Assembly: GCA_964631265.1 (NCBI GenBank)
Contig: CAZVWW010000063.1
Coordinates: forward strand, 1 to 13,305
Reading direction: 5' to 3'
Source of the DNA: CAZVWW01 sp964631265
Lineage (GTDB): Bacteria > Thermotogota > Thermotogae > MWEM01
DNA length: 13,305 nucleotides
Part shown: piece after piece, positions 6,078 to 13,305 of the stretch
Position numbering within the stretch: position 1 is the first letter of the stretch
Layout of the letters: every line of letters starts with the position of its first letter
Program-made: the position numbers and the translations under genes
The notes under the pieces: generated by a model
Told to the model about the DNA's origin: nothing
Databases searched by the model: none
Seen by the model: only the letters and a program-made list of their open reading frames with translations

Positions 6078-8099
6078 TCAAACCTCCTTCAGTTTTAAAA
6101 ACAACGCTTTGTAGGGTGAAGCCTTTCTCACGAAAACCGGCGGCTGTCCGTAAGGGGCCTCGATTTCGTATTCCCCTTTTTTGTATTCCCTGCCAGACCA
6201 GATATGAATCCATTCATCATCGGGGAGGAAAACGGTTCTTTTCTCAGTTTTTTCTTCTATGACGGGAGCACACAGGACATCTCTTCCAAGCAGGTACTGG
6301 TACTTGACATCTCTGCATCTCGTGTCGTCGTAATACATTCTCAAATGCCGCATGAACGGTAACCCGTGTCTTGAATTTTCTCTGTTCAATGCTTTCAGAT
6401 AGTCTTTGATGGCAACGTGTATATCCACCATTCTCTTAAAATGCTTAAGAGTTATCGGACATTGGTCAAACTGATAATTGGATTGCGGCATATTCCCCTC
6501 ATGTGTTCTCATGATGGGGGTGAAAGTGGATAGTTCGGTCCATCTCATGAAGAGTTCTTTTGTCCTTGTGACGTTCCCTATCTCATTTTGTAGTGTGGTA
6601 TAGCCCCCGATATCCGAATGGGAGATACCAAAACCGCTGAGCCCAAGCGAGAGGGCAGCAGGGATAACGGATGCCAGACCGTCATCCAGGCTCCAATCAA
6701 CCATCTGATCGCCATGCCACATCGAAGTGGAATATCGCTGTGAAAAACTGTATCCCGATCGTGTGAAGAAGACGATTTCTCCGAGATTATTGGTCTCTTC
6801 AACGGCATCACGGTTTAACTTGGCCCAGAGGACCGGGAATTTGTTATGTAGTTTTTCAGCCGCCTCTTTGCTGAAAGGCTGGCAATCAACCGGTGTATAT
6901 TCACCGAAATCCGCCATCCATCCGGAGAATCCAATCCCGATCAAATTCTTTTTGATGATGTTCTTGAGCCAATTGTAGGCATCCGGGTTTGTCAAATCAA
7001 CGATTGCAACGGGAAAGGTTGTTACTTCAACGATGTATTCCTCACCATTCCCGTTTTGGAGCGTGAACCCCTTTTCGGTAGCCTCTTTATAGAGAGTCCC
7101 TTCAAGGGCAAGAAAGGGGTTGACATATCCCATGACGCGAACGCCTCTTGCCTTGAGTTCTCTGATGGTTTCAGGGAGATTCGGATACAACGACTCTTCA
7201 TACTCCCAGTTCCACATCAGTTGCTGGCCGAAGGCCGTGATTCTCTTGCCTTCCCAGTCCTGGATCCAGAGGGCGGATATCTTCAGATCTTTCTCCAAGG
7301 CATTGTTGATCTTGTTCAACACCGTATCAGTGCCGCCCTGCAGACCCAGCCATACTCCGTCAAATGACCAGTCCGGCAACTCCGGCTGAAGACCAAAATA
7401 CTTGGATTTCAGTTTTTGGGTCTCTTCGAGAGAATCCGCGACACCAATCATAATCGAGGGGGGCAGGCTCCAGCATTCCAGTTCGTTGAAATCAGGATGT
7501 GAAAAGTCAAATTTCATGTAACTGGTATCGTCAACGTGACAAAAGTAGTTCTCCGTCGAGATATAGGACGGCTGAGGATAATAGGTGGTGTACCAGTCTC
7601 CGCCGGCGGATTCCAATTGATCGGCATAGAAGGTCAGCAGTTCCTTTTTGTTCCTGCCAATCCCCTGTTCGGAGACCCAGAGAGGGACCTTCCGGCCTTT
7701 GAGATTGACTTCGGAGTACTGCTCTCCACAACCGTAGATTCCCTCTGATTCTTTTGAAGGAAGTTTGATCCAGAATCGGTTGTACTCCTCATCATCAGCC
7801 TTAAGATTTATCTCAACATGCTTCTCGTCAATCTTCTTGAAAAGCACTGTTGCTTGAATGCCTTTGTATTTGAAGAGAATCTTGATCCTCTCATCTGTTT
7901 CTTCAATCCGTTCATACTCCTTCATCGGAAATTTGGAGATGAGTTCTTCAGAGATGTCAAAATTCCCGTGATACATCTTGTAATAGCCTTTACCATTCCC
8001 CAGACTAAATGCAGGCAGATCACGATCATGTTGGATGATTAATCTGTCTTTGAAAAAAATCTTGAGTCGTCCATTTTCCTCGATCAGTTTGAGACCCAT
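6078..8099 (-). CDS. GH31 alpha-glycosidase of the sulfoquinovosidase (YihQ) type, with altered sulfonate site
   Basis: A retaining alpha-glycoside hydrolase of family GH31, 673 residues (E. coli YihQ is 678). It has no signal peptide, so it should act in the cytoplasm on imported glycosides. With a constant offset of 8 residues it matches YihQ without gaps across the active site: nucleophile D397 (in GWMADFGEY, YihQ D405), acid/base D464 (in WHGDQ, D472), sugar-binding Q254 and Q280 (Q262, Q288), W296 (W304) and Y500 in SDIGGY (Y508). The striking exception is Q293, codon CAA at 7223-7221, where YihQ has Arg301, a residue that binds the sulfonate. The enzyme clearly belongs to this clade, but sulfoquinovose specificity is uncertain; a neutral or other 6-modified glycoside is possible. 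It starts 8 nt after the transketolase stop, with AAGGA about 11 nt upstream. Confidence 0.9.
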   Translation of the reverse strand: MGLKLIEENGRLKIFFKDRLIIQHDRDLPAFSLGNGKGYYKMYHGNFDISEELISKFPMKEYERIEETDERIKILFKYKGIQATVLFKKIDEKHVEINLKADDEEYNRFWIKLPSKESEGIYGCGEQYSEVNLKGRKVPLWVSEQGIGRNKKELLTFYADQLESAGGDWYTTYYPQPSYISTENYFCHVDDTSYMKFDFSHPDFNELECWSLPPSIMIGVADSLEETQKLKSKYFGLQPELPDWSFDGVWLGLQGGTDTVLNKINNALEKDLKISALWIQDWEGKRITAFGQQLMWNWEYEESLYPNLPETIRELKARGVRVMGYVNPFLALEGTLYKEATEKGFTLQNGNGEEYIVEVTTFPVAIVDLTNPDAYNWLKNIIKKNLIGIGFSGWMADFGEYTPVDCQPFSKEAAEKLHNKFPVLWAKLNRDAVEETNNLGEIVFFTRSGYSFSQRYSTSMWHGDQMVDWSLDDGLASVIPAALSLGLSGFGISHSDIGGYTTLQNEIGNVTRTKELFMRWTELSTFTPIMRTHEGNMPQSNYQFDQCPITLKHFKRMVDIHVAIKDYLKALNRENSRHGLPFMRHLRMYYDDTRCRDVKYQYLLGRDVLCAPVIEEKTEKRTVFLPDDEWIHIWSGREYKKGEYEIEAPYGQPPVFVRKASPYKALFLKLKEV

Positions 8100-8107
8100 T
8101 TATATCG

Positions 8108-9055
8108 TCATCCTTTTTTTCTTTTCAACACTTTTTTAACCGCTTCTATGATATCCAGAGGTGTCATTTTATATTTTTCAATCAGAAAATCCTCCATGCC
8201 GACCTCTCCAAAATGATCGTTAATCCCGATTTTTTCGAGCGGAACGGGTTGGTACTGTGACAAGACTTCTGAAACCGCTGTTCCCCATCCGTTGATGACA
8301 CTGTGGTTTTCAGCTGTCACGATGGCGCCGGTCTCCTTCGCTGCTTTGATAATCGGATCTTTATCGACGGGTTTTAGGGTATGCATATTCAAAAGTCTTA
8401 CACTGATGCCTTCTTTTTCAAGGATATCCACGGCCTTTTTAGCGTATTGAATCATATGTCCGCTGCAGATAATCGTTACATCGCTGCCGTCTTTCATCTC
8501 ATGTATCTTTCCCAGTTCAAACTCTGTTCCTTCGTCGAAGTACAGTTCTTTATTCTTTCTGGCCAGTCTCATGTAAACGGGGCCGTCCATGTCGGCTATC
8601 TGAGGAAAGAGTGAGAGGAGCTGGACGTTGTCCGCCGGTTCTACAACCGTCATGCCGGGAATGCTCCTGACAATCCCCGCATCTTCAACACTCATATGCG
8701 TTGCCCCGTTGAGTTCCGCCAATACTCCGGGGTCGGTTCCGCCGATCTTCACACTCAGTTTTGCGTAGGAGACTGAAATGGTCATCTGATCAAAGACTCT
8801 CCGGGTGGCAAAGGGGGTAAAACTGTGTGCAAAGGGGATCTTCCCCATAACGGCCATACCGGCTGCTGTACCGATCATATTCGCTTCCGCCACCCCCACA
8901 TCGACAAAACGTTCAGGGTAGGTCTCTTTAAAGGGCGTCGTACCGGATGCCTTCATCAGATCGGCTTCCAACACCACAATGCGATCATCCGTTTTTGCCC
9001 GTTCGATTAATAGTTCTGTATAAACCTGTCTGAGTTCTTTTCCTTTTATCATCAT
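8108..9055 (-). CDS. Transketolase C-terminal subunit (pyrimidine-binding and C-terminal domains)
   Basis: Second half of a split, thiamine-diphosphate-dependent transketolase, 315 residues. The pyrimidine domain has the catalytic Glu57 in VGVAEANM, which activates the cofactor. NGATHM (116-121) replaces the DG-x-x-HQ motif of classical transketolases: H120 is kept, while the Asp that senses the donor C2 hydroxyl is Asn. The GPVYMRLARK stretch follows, then a C-terminal domain from about residue 190. It pairs with the N-terminal subunit encoded 1 bp upstream. In sulfo-TK clusters such a pair (SqwG/SqwH) takes 2-carbon units from sulfofructose and sulfoerythrulose. GAGGTG (9065 to 9060) precedes two adjacent ATGs, 9055 and 9052; I chose the first. 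An ordinary pentose-phosphate role is possible, but the operon argues for catabolism. Confidence 0.93.
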   Translation of the reverse strand: MMIKGKELRQVYTELLIERAKTDDRIVVLEADLMKASGTTPFKETYPERFVDVGVAEANMIGTAAGMAVMGKIPFAHSFTPFATRRVFDQMTISVSYAKLSVKIGGTDPGVLAELNGATHMSVEDAGIVRSIPGMTVVEPADNVQLLSLFPQIADMDGPVYMRLARKNKELYFDEGTEFELGKIHEMKDGSDVTIICSGHMIQYAKKAVDILEKEGISVRLLNMHTLKPVDKDPIIKAAKETGAIVTAENHSVINGWGTAVSEVLSQYQPVPLEKIGINDHFGEVGMEDFLIEKYKMTPLDIIEAVKKVLKRKKG

Positions 9056-9056
9056 C

Positions 9057-9887
9057 TCACACCTCTGCCTTATTCAGTTCAGCTACCGCTTTTTTCCAGT
9101 CTTCAGTCGATACCTTCATATTATGGCATGAAAGCTTGTTCTCAGCAAAGAAGGCGCCCTTCCCCTTGACGGTATTCAATATGATCATGGTGGGTTGTCC
9201 GCGGGTTTCTTTTGCCTCAGAGATTGCTTTATCAATCTCGGCAACATCATGTCCGTTAACGGGAATACAATGCCAACCGAATGCCTCCCATTTGTCTGCA
9301 ACGGGTTCTATGGAATTGATATCTTTAACAGTTCCGTCAATCTGCAGTTTGTTGTGATCAAGGAAAACAGTGAGGTTGTCCAGCTTTTTATTACCGGCAA
9401 GCATGGAAGCCTCCCATATCTGGCCTTCCTGAGATTCCCCGTCACCGATGATACAGTAAACTCTGGATTCCTTTTTATCCATTTTCTTGACGATGGCCAT
9501 TCCCACAGCAGCTGAAAGACCCTGGCCAAGAGAACCGGCCGTCATGTCGATGCCCGGTGTCAAGACTCTGTCACAGTGAGAAGGCAGTCTTGTGTTCGGC
9601 TTGTTCAGCGTTTCTATCCAGTCCTTTGGAAAGAATCCCTTGTCCGCAAGCACCGCATACAGCCCGGGACCTCCGTGACCCTTTGAGAGGACGAAATGAT
9701 CGCGCTCCTCCCATTTTGGATTGTCAGGATCAACGCGCATATGATTTTGATAAAGCGTTGTCAAGGCTTCAATAATCGAGAGTGATCCGCCAACATGTCC
9801 GACTCCGAGCTTCCCAATCATCTCGATCGTCAGGCAGCGGATCTCATTTGCCTTTTTCTCCAGTTCTTTTGTCTTTGCTTCTTTCAA
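9057..9887 (-). CDS. Transketolase N-terminal subunit (thiamine diphosphate binding)
   Basis: First half of the split transketolase, 276 residues, binding the diphosphate of thiamine diphosphate through Mg2+. The metal-binding motif runs from GDGE (148-151) to N179 in the HNKLQIDG stretch. H31 in GHVGG (usually GHPGG, so Pro is Val here) and H71 in SKGHG match conserved active-site histidines, and TAGSLGQGL is present. The start is TTG at 9887, because GAGGTG (9899 to 9894) sits 6 nt upstream. A GTG at 9896, giving three more residues, overlaps that ribosome site and has none of its own. It lies 15 bp after the alcohol dehydrogenase stop and 1 bp before the C-terminal subunit, as expected for obligate partners. 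Substrate assignment to the sulfo-TK pathway rests on the neighbours. Confidence 0.93.
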   Translation of the reverse strand: MKEAKTKELEKKANEIRCLTIEMIGKLGVGHVGGSLSIIEALTTLYQNHMRVDPDNPKWEERDHFVLSKGHGGPGLYAVLADKGFFPKDWIETLNKPNTRLPSHCDRVLTPGIDMTAGSLGQGLSAAVGMAIVKKMDKKESRVYCIIGDGESQEGQIWEASMLAGNKKLDNLTVFLDHNKLQIDGTVKDINSIEPVADKWEAFGWHCIPVNGHDVAEIDKAISEAKETRGQPTMIILNTVKGKGAFFAENKLSCHNMKVSTEDWKKAVAELNKAEV

Positions 9888-9902
9888 GATAAACACCTCA
9901 TT

Positions 9903-11018
9903 TTATAGTATTTTTTTTAACAGACTTTTGAGTTCTTCTTTATTAAACTTTTTGGGATTCAATTCAGCAATCGGCGCTGATAGTGTTATTTCAGCAATCT
10001 CATCCAGGTCCTTTTCTTTGATACCGATTTCAGACAGCTTTGTAGGCGCATCAATATTGCCCATCATTTCATGCATGTAATCGGCAAAACTGTCTACATC
10101 TTCAAATGACAGGTAGTTTAGCAGCCTGTCCATTTCGTCGGATGAGTTTTCGTAATTTGCCCGGATGACCTCCGGCATTGCAATGGCACATGCAAATCCG
10201 TGTTCGAGACCGTATCGGTTTGTCAGCGGGAAACTGAGTGCGTGGAGGACTGTCGTCCTTGTCTGGGCAAATGATATCCCCGCCATCAGACTGGCCAGCA
10301 TCAGATTCTCTCTCGCTTCTTCATCGTTCTGTTTCAAGATAGCCCTTTCAAGATTCCCGACGATCAGTTTCATGGCCTCGAGGGAGAGTAATTGTGACAT
10401 GGGTTGTGTTGTATCAGCCCAGTATGCCTCGATTGCATGTGTAAAGGCGTCGAGTCCGGTTGTTGCCGTGGGTCTCGGCGGCAGGGTCAGGGTCAGTGCC
10501 GGATCGATGATGGCATAGTCACTCCAGTAATGGTCGGTGACGAGCGGCTTTTTTCTGCCATTTTTCTTGTCAGTATAGACCCCGACATTGGTGACTTCGC
10601 TACCGGTTCCGGAAGTTGTCGGTATTGAGATTAAGAGCGGTCTTCTCTCGGCGAACTGTTTCTTGTTGTTCAGAAATTCGATCAATCTGCCCCCTGATGT
10701 CTTCAGACAGGCGATCGCCTTGGCTGAATCAAGGGAGCTTCCACCACCTATGCCGATGATGGCATCCACATCTTTCTCTCTGGCTATTGCTGCGCCTCTG
10801 TCAACTGTTTCGCATGAAGGGTTGGGCTCTACCTCACAAAAATCGTATATTTCAAAATGATCATCCAGTACGTCTTTGATCTTGTCAACAATCCCGATTT
10901 TCTTCAGGGTGGGATCACTGACCATAAGCACTTTTTCTCCCTTTATCAGTTCATTTAATTGTTCAATCTTATCTTTTCCGAAATGAATCTCCACAGGTAC
11001 CAGAAATTTGAAATCCAT
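9903..11018 (-). CDS. Iron-type (group III) alcohol dehydrogenase, candidate sulfoacetaldehyde reductase
   Basis: NAD-linked, metal-dependent alcohol dehydrogenase of the Fe-ADH family, 371 residues, the usual length. It shows the nucleotide loop GGGS (91-94), SIPTTSGTGSE (131-141) and four metal ligands: D190 and H194 (in DAFTHAIEAY), H259 (in TVLHALSFP) and H273 (in LEHG). D35 after the second strand suggests NAD(H) rather than NADP(H). Such enzymes usually reduce small aldehydes in fermenting cells. In the sulfo-TK pathway an enzyme of this family (SqwF) reduces sulfoacetaldehyde to isethionate, regenerating NAD+. The start ATG at 11018 is set by AGGAGG (11030 to 11025) with 6 nt spacing, lying inside the end of the upstream transporter gene; the frame is open further upstream to 11111. 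The exact aldehyde cannot be read from sequence. Confidence 0.93.
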   Translation of the reverse strand: MDFKFLVPVEIHFGKDKIEQLNELIKGEKVLMVSDPTLKKIGIVDKIKDVLDDHFEIYDFCEVEPNPSCETVDRGAAIAREKDVDAIIGIGGGSSLDSAKAIACLKTSGGRLIEFLNNKKQFAERRPLLISIPTTSGTGSEVTNVGVYTDKKNGRKKPLVTDHYWSDYAIIDPALTLTLPPRPTATTGLDAFTHAIEAYWADTTQPMSQLLSLEAMKLIVGNLERAILKQNDEEARENLMLASLMAGISFAQTRTTVLHALSFPLTNRYGLEHGFACAIAMPEVIRANYENSSDEMDRLLNYLSFEDVDSFADYMHEMMGNIDAPTKLSEIGIKEKDLDEIAEITLSAPIAELNPKKFNKEELKSLLKKIL

Positions 11019-11019
11019 T

Positions 11020-11928
11020 TTATTCCTCCTTTTTTCCATCTTTTCTGTGTTCAAGTATGATTCCCATCGTTCCCAGTAATACAGTCGCCATACCGGCCAA
11101 TTGTATTCCATTCAGTTTTTCATCGAGTACAAAGAAACTGATGAGGGATGCAAATATCGGCATCATCAGCAACATGATCCTGACGATCCATACCGGCAAC
11201 CTTCTCAGATTGTAATAGTAAAGGATGTATAACATCGTCTGCATCAAACCGGTATAGATCAGAGAGAAGTAGAGGATCTTGTTATTGCTCAGTACTGCTC
11301 CTGGTATACCCTGGCCGGTAAAAGCTAACAAAACACTGAAAATGATAAAGGTGATAAGGTTGTTGTAAAAGGCAACCGTTGAATCCTCTATGTTGTTTCT
11401 CTCATCGTTCTGCACCGATTTTATGACAAAGCCGTTCAAGGCAACACAGAAGGCACTTGCCAGGAACAACAGATCCCCGAACCCCTGTAGCTGGAAATTG
11501 GCAAAATCCACGTCAATGACCATGAATGTTCCGAAGAGTATAATGCCCGTCAAGCCCCAATCCTTAAATGTAAATCTCTGTTTCAGGACAGCCAGTGCAA
11601 TGAAATTGGTAAACAGGACATCCGACTTAAGCAAAATCGATCCGTTGGATGCTGTTGACAGCTGTAATCCCAAAAAGGCTGTTATATCAAGTGAAAAACC
11701 CAGTAAACCGATGATAAACAGTTTCGGAACGGCTGTTCTGTGAACGATTAACTTCTTAAGATTACCTCTCAGCGCTATGTACAACAGTAAAAAGATTAAT
11801 GCCAAAAACCTGACGGTTGTTCCGACGAAAAATGGGGAAAGTTCATTCAGTGAGAACTTATTTGCGACATAGAAACTTCCCCATACAATGTTGAGTAAAA
11901 ATAAAGAGATAATCGATTTGCCGGACAT
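11020..11928 (-). CDS. EamA-family (drug/metabolite superfamily) membrane transporter
   Basis: A 302-residue inner-membrane protein with about ten hydrophobic segments in two EamA repeats (roughly residues 5-140 and 155-295), typical of the DMT superfamily. The first repeat begins with the hydrophobic NIVWGSFYVANK segment, common in the family, and the C-terminal tail is short and charged. Family members export or import small metabolites. Within this operon it could export the end product, for example isethionate, if the pathway is sulfo-TK; this is inference only. It starts 1 bp after the stop of the GPH symporter (TGA T ATG) without a strong ribosome site, so translation is probably coupled. 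Its stop is 1 bp before the alcohol dehydrogenase start. Family assignment is secure; substrate and direction are unknown. Confidence 0.9.
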   Translation of the reverse strand: MSGKSIISLFLLNIVWGSFYVANKFSLNELSPFFVGTTVRFLALIFLLLYIALRGNLKKLIVHRTAVPKLFIIGLLGFSLDITAFLGLQLSTASNGSILLKSDVLFTNFIALAVLKQRFTFKDWGLTGIILFGTFMVIDVDFANFQLQGFGDLLFLASAFCVALNGFVIKSVQNDERNNIEDSTVAFYNNLITFIIFSVLLAFTGQGIPGAVLSNNKILYFSLIYTGLMQTMLYILYYYNLRRLPVWIVRIMLLMMPIFASLISFFVLDEKLNGIQLAGMATVLLGTMGIILEHRKDGKKEE

Positions 11929-11929
11929 A

Positions 11930-13305
11930 TCAGATCAATTCTTTTTTGAGTTGTTCAATCTTTTCTTCGGGTATCGTCGTCTTGCCCCCGGTTTTCCTTT
12001 TCTGAGTGAGATAATCGATCATCGTTCTGTGGTTTTCCGGATTCAACGGGTATCTGAGTGCTGCGAAGATGCCCAATGCCATCAATGCCACCGGAACAAA
12101 TGAGACGATGATCTTAATCGTAAGCAGCACAGCTTCCGGCTGTGCTTGCTCGATTGATTTTTCGACTCCGTTTTCCACAATAATTTCAGGATTGAGATAG
12201 CCTGTCAACCCGAGCAGGAACGTGACAAAGGCTACGGCGATACCGGAGGCAAATTTTCTGGTGAATGTTATCAGGCCGCTGAAAGATCCCTCTCTCCTTT
12301 CTCCGTATGCCAGTTCACCAACATCGGTTACATCACCGAACATGGTATGCGGCATAACAGCTGCTGCACTGACCCCTGACCCAATCAAAGCCGCCAAAGC
12401 CATGATGGACGTTAAAGATGATTCGGGCGGGAGGATGAAGATCAGGATGCCACCAAGTGACCAGACCACAGCCCCTGTGATGTAGGCCGTTGTCTTACTC
12501 TTTTTCCTGGCCAGATAGGCATAGGCCGGAATGCATAAGACTTCAACAAGGAGCAGCACGCCGAGGACATACGGGAGGGCCTCCGGTTTCTTTGCGTAGT
12601 ATTTCATGTAATAGGCAAAGATCATCGAGACGATATCCATGCCCAGATAGGCTGCGAGGAACATCAAGAGTAATCTTCTGAATGATTTTATCTTAAAGGG
12701 ATCGGTGAACATCTTCTTTATTTCAAACCCGCCTGAGGCGACGGTGAAATCCTCTCTCTCTTTAGAGGAGAAAAAAACGCCAATCCAGGGGAGGGAGAAA
12801 AAGGCACCGAAGATCAGGGCCATGACGATATAGCCCGTTCGTATATTGTTGAATCCATTGACAATCATCATCGGGAAGAGCGCACAGATCAGTGATGACC
12901 CCAGAGAAAAAGCCAGTTTTATGGAATTGACCGATGTTCTTTCATTGTAATCCAATGAAATCTCCGCCGCCATTGCCTGATAGGGAACCATCACCATGGT
13001 TACAACTGTGTTGAAGAATAGATAGGCAGCGAGAACATAGATGAACTTTGATATCTGGCTATCAAATGCGATGGGATACCAGAGGATAAAGAACGAGGCA
13101 AAGATCAACAGGATGCCTGCCAGAAAATACGGCCTCCTCCTGCCATACCTTGAATTTGTTCGATCAGTGATGCTTCCCATCAGCGGGTCGGTGATGGCGT
13201 CCCAGAACTTCCCGATGAGGAAGATCGGGGAGACAAAGATCATGTTCAGACCGATGACATCGGTCAAAAAGATGGCGTAGAAAAAGTTGATGATATTGAA
13301 TGCGC
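11930..13305 (-). CDS. GPH-family (MelB-like) sugar:cation symporter, 5' end outside window
   Basis: A cation-coupled sugar transporter of the glycoside-pentoside-hexuronide family, part of the MFS. The frame stays open to the right edge (first full codon at 13303), so the true start is outside; 457 residues are visible, and probably only about 15-25 are missing. A TTG at 13267 could be taken as a start, but the residues upstream of it (NFFYAIF) continue the family's first helix, so it is not the start. The signature DAITDPLMGSITDRT followed by RYGRRRPYF, after the second hydrophobic helix, identifies the family. About eleven or twelve membrane segments follow, and the C-terminal tail is charged. 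E. coli YihO and YihP, presumed carriers for sulfoquinovose and its glycosides, belong to the same family. It would import intact glycosides for the cytoplasmic GH31 enzyme. Confidence 0.92.
   Translation of the reverse strand, partial: AFNIINFFYAIFLTDVIGLNMIFVSPIFLIGKFWDAITDPLMGSITDRTNSRYGRRRPYFLAGILLIFASFFILWYPIAFDSQISKFIYVLAAYLFFNTVVTMVMVPYQAMAAEISLDYNERTSVNSIKLAFSLGSSLICALFPMMIVNGFNNIRTGYIVMALIFGAFFSLPWIGVFFSSKEREDFTVASGGFEIKKMFTDPFKIKSFRRLLLMFLAAYLGMDIVSMIFAYYMKYYAKKPEALPYVLGVLLLVEVLCIPAYAYLARKKSKTTAYITGAVVWSLGGILIFILPPESSLTSIMALAALIGSGVSAAAVMPHTMFGDVTDVGELAYGERREGSFSGLITFTRKFASGIAVAFVTFLLGLTGYLNPEIIVENGVEKSIEQAQPEAVLLTIKIIVSFVPVALMALGIFAALRYPLNPENHRTMIDYLTQKRKTGGKTTIPEEKIEQLKKELI

Noticed and set aside
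5587..8042. Open frames on the + strand opposite the isomerase and GH31 genes
   Set aside because: They are antisense shadows of well-conserved - strand genes, without family motifs or convincing ribosome sites.
5596..9887. Ordinary pentose-phosphate operon (rpiB plus transketolase)
   Set aside because: The isomerase lacks the phosphate-binding and ring-opening residues of RpiB, and the genes are packed with a YibQ-class (YihQ-type) glycosidase, Fe-ADH and two transporters.
13265..13267. TTG at 13267 as the start of the GPH symporter
   Set aside because: The in-frame residues upstream to the window edge continue the hydrophobic first helix typical of the family, so the gene begins outside the window.
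1..13305. CRISPR arrays, insertion sequences, tRNA or rRNA genes
   Set aside because: No regularly spaced repeats, transposase frames, terminal repeats or recognisable RNA gene cores were seen on either strand.

Overview
This is bacterial chromosomal DNA with moderate GC, strong AGGAGG-type ribosome binding sites, frequent AGA arginine codons and some TTG starts. The left half carries housekeeping genes on the + strand, and the right half is one tightly packed catabolic operon on the - strand. The two transcripts converge on a symmetric terminator near 5414-5452. A phosphoglycerate kinase fused to triosephosphate isomerase directly downstream of gap is the arrangement known from Thermotoga. 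That hints at a Thermotogota-like or other deep-branching anaerobic lineage, but the fusion occurs elsewhere too and I cannot fix the phylum.

Left part. Positions 1-138 hold the start of a lipoprotein gene reading leftwards out of the window. Divergent from it run dnaX (clamp loader, 359-1828), a ybaB/ebfC nucleoid protein (1855-2229), gap with a near-consensus promoter (2312-3319), a hairpin terminator or attenuator (3354-3380), and the pgk-tpi fusion (3410-5371). Positions 5453-5595 hold no gene but do hold a potential RNA structure.

Right part. On the - strand, in transcription order from the right edge, are: a GPH-family (MelB-like) sugar symporter cut by the window edge, an EamA/DMT membrane transporter, an iron-type alcohol dehydrogenase, a transketolase split into two subunits, a cytoplasmic GH31 glycosidase closely related to E. 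coli sulfoquinovosidase YihQ, and a LacB/RpiB-family isomerase. Gaps are about 1-15 bp throughout.

This gene set matches the reported sulfoglycolytic transketolase (sulfo-TK) pathway, in which sulfoquinovose becomes sulfofructose. Transketolase then removes two 2-carbon units onto glyceraldehyde-3-phosphate, with a sulfoerythrose/sulfoerythrulose isomerisation between the two steps. The remaining sulfoacetaldehyde is reduced to isethionate. The isomerase supports this: it keeps the catalytic Cys but lacks the ring-opening His and the phosphate-binding Args of true RpiB. An acyclic, non-phosphorylated C4 substrate would need neither.

One thing does not fit. The GH31 enzyme aligns without gaps to YihQ at every active-site position, yet the arginine that grips the sulfonate (R301) is glutamine here (Q293). 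The operon is therefore either a sulfo-TK pathway with a differently built glycosidase, or a related, possibly undescribed, transketolase pathway for another 6-modified or 6-deoxy sugar. No sulfoquinovose isomerase or regulator is visible; either could lie beyond the right edge.
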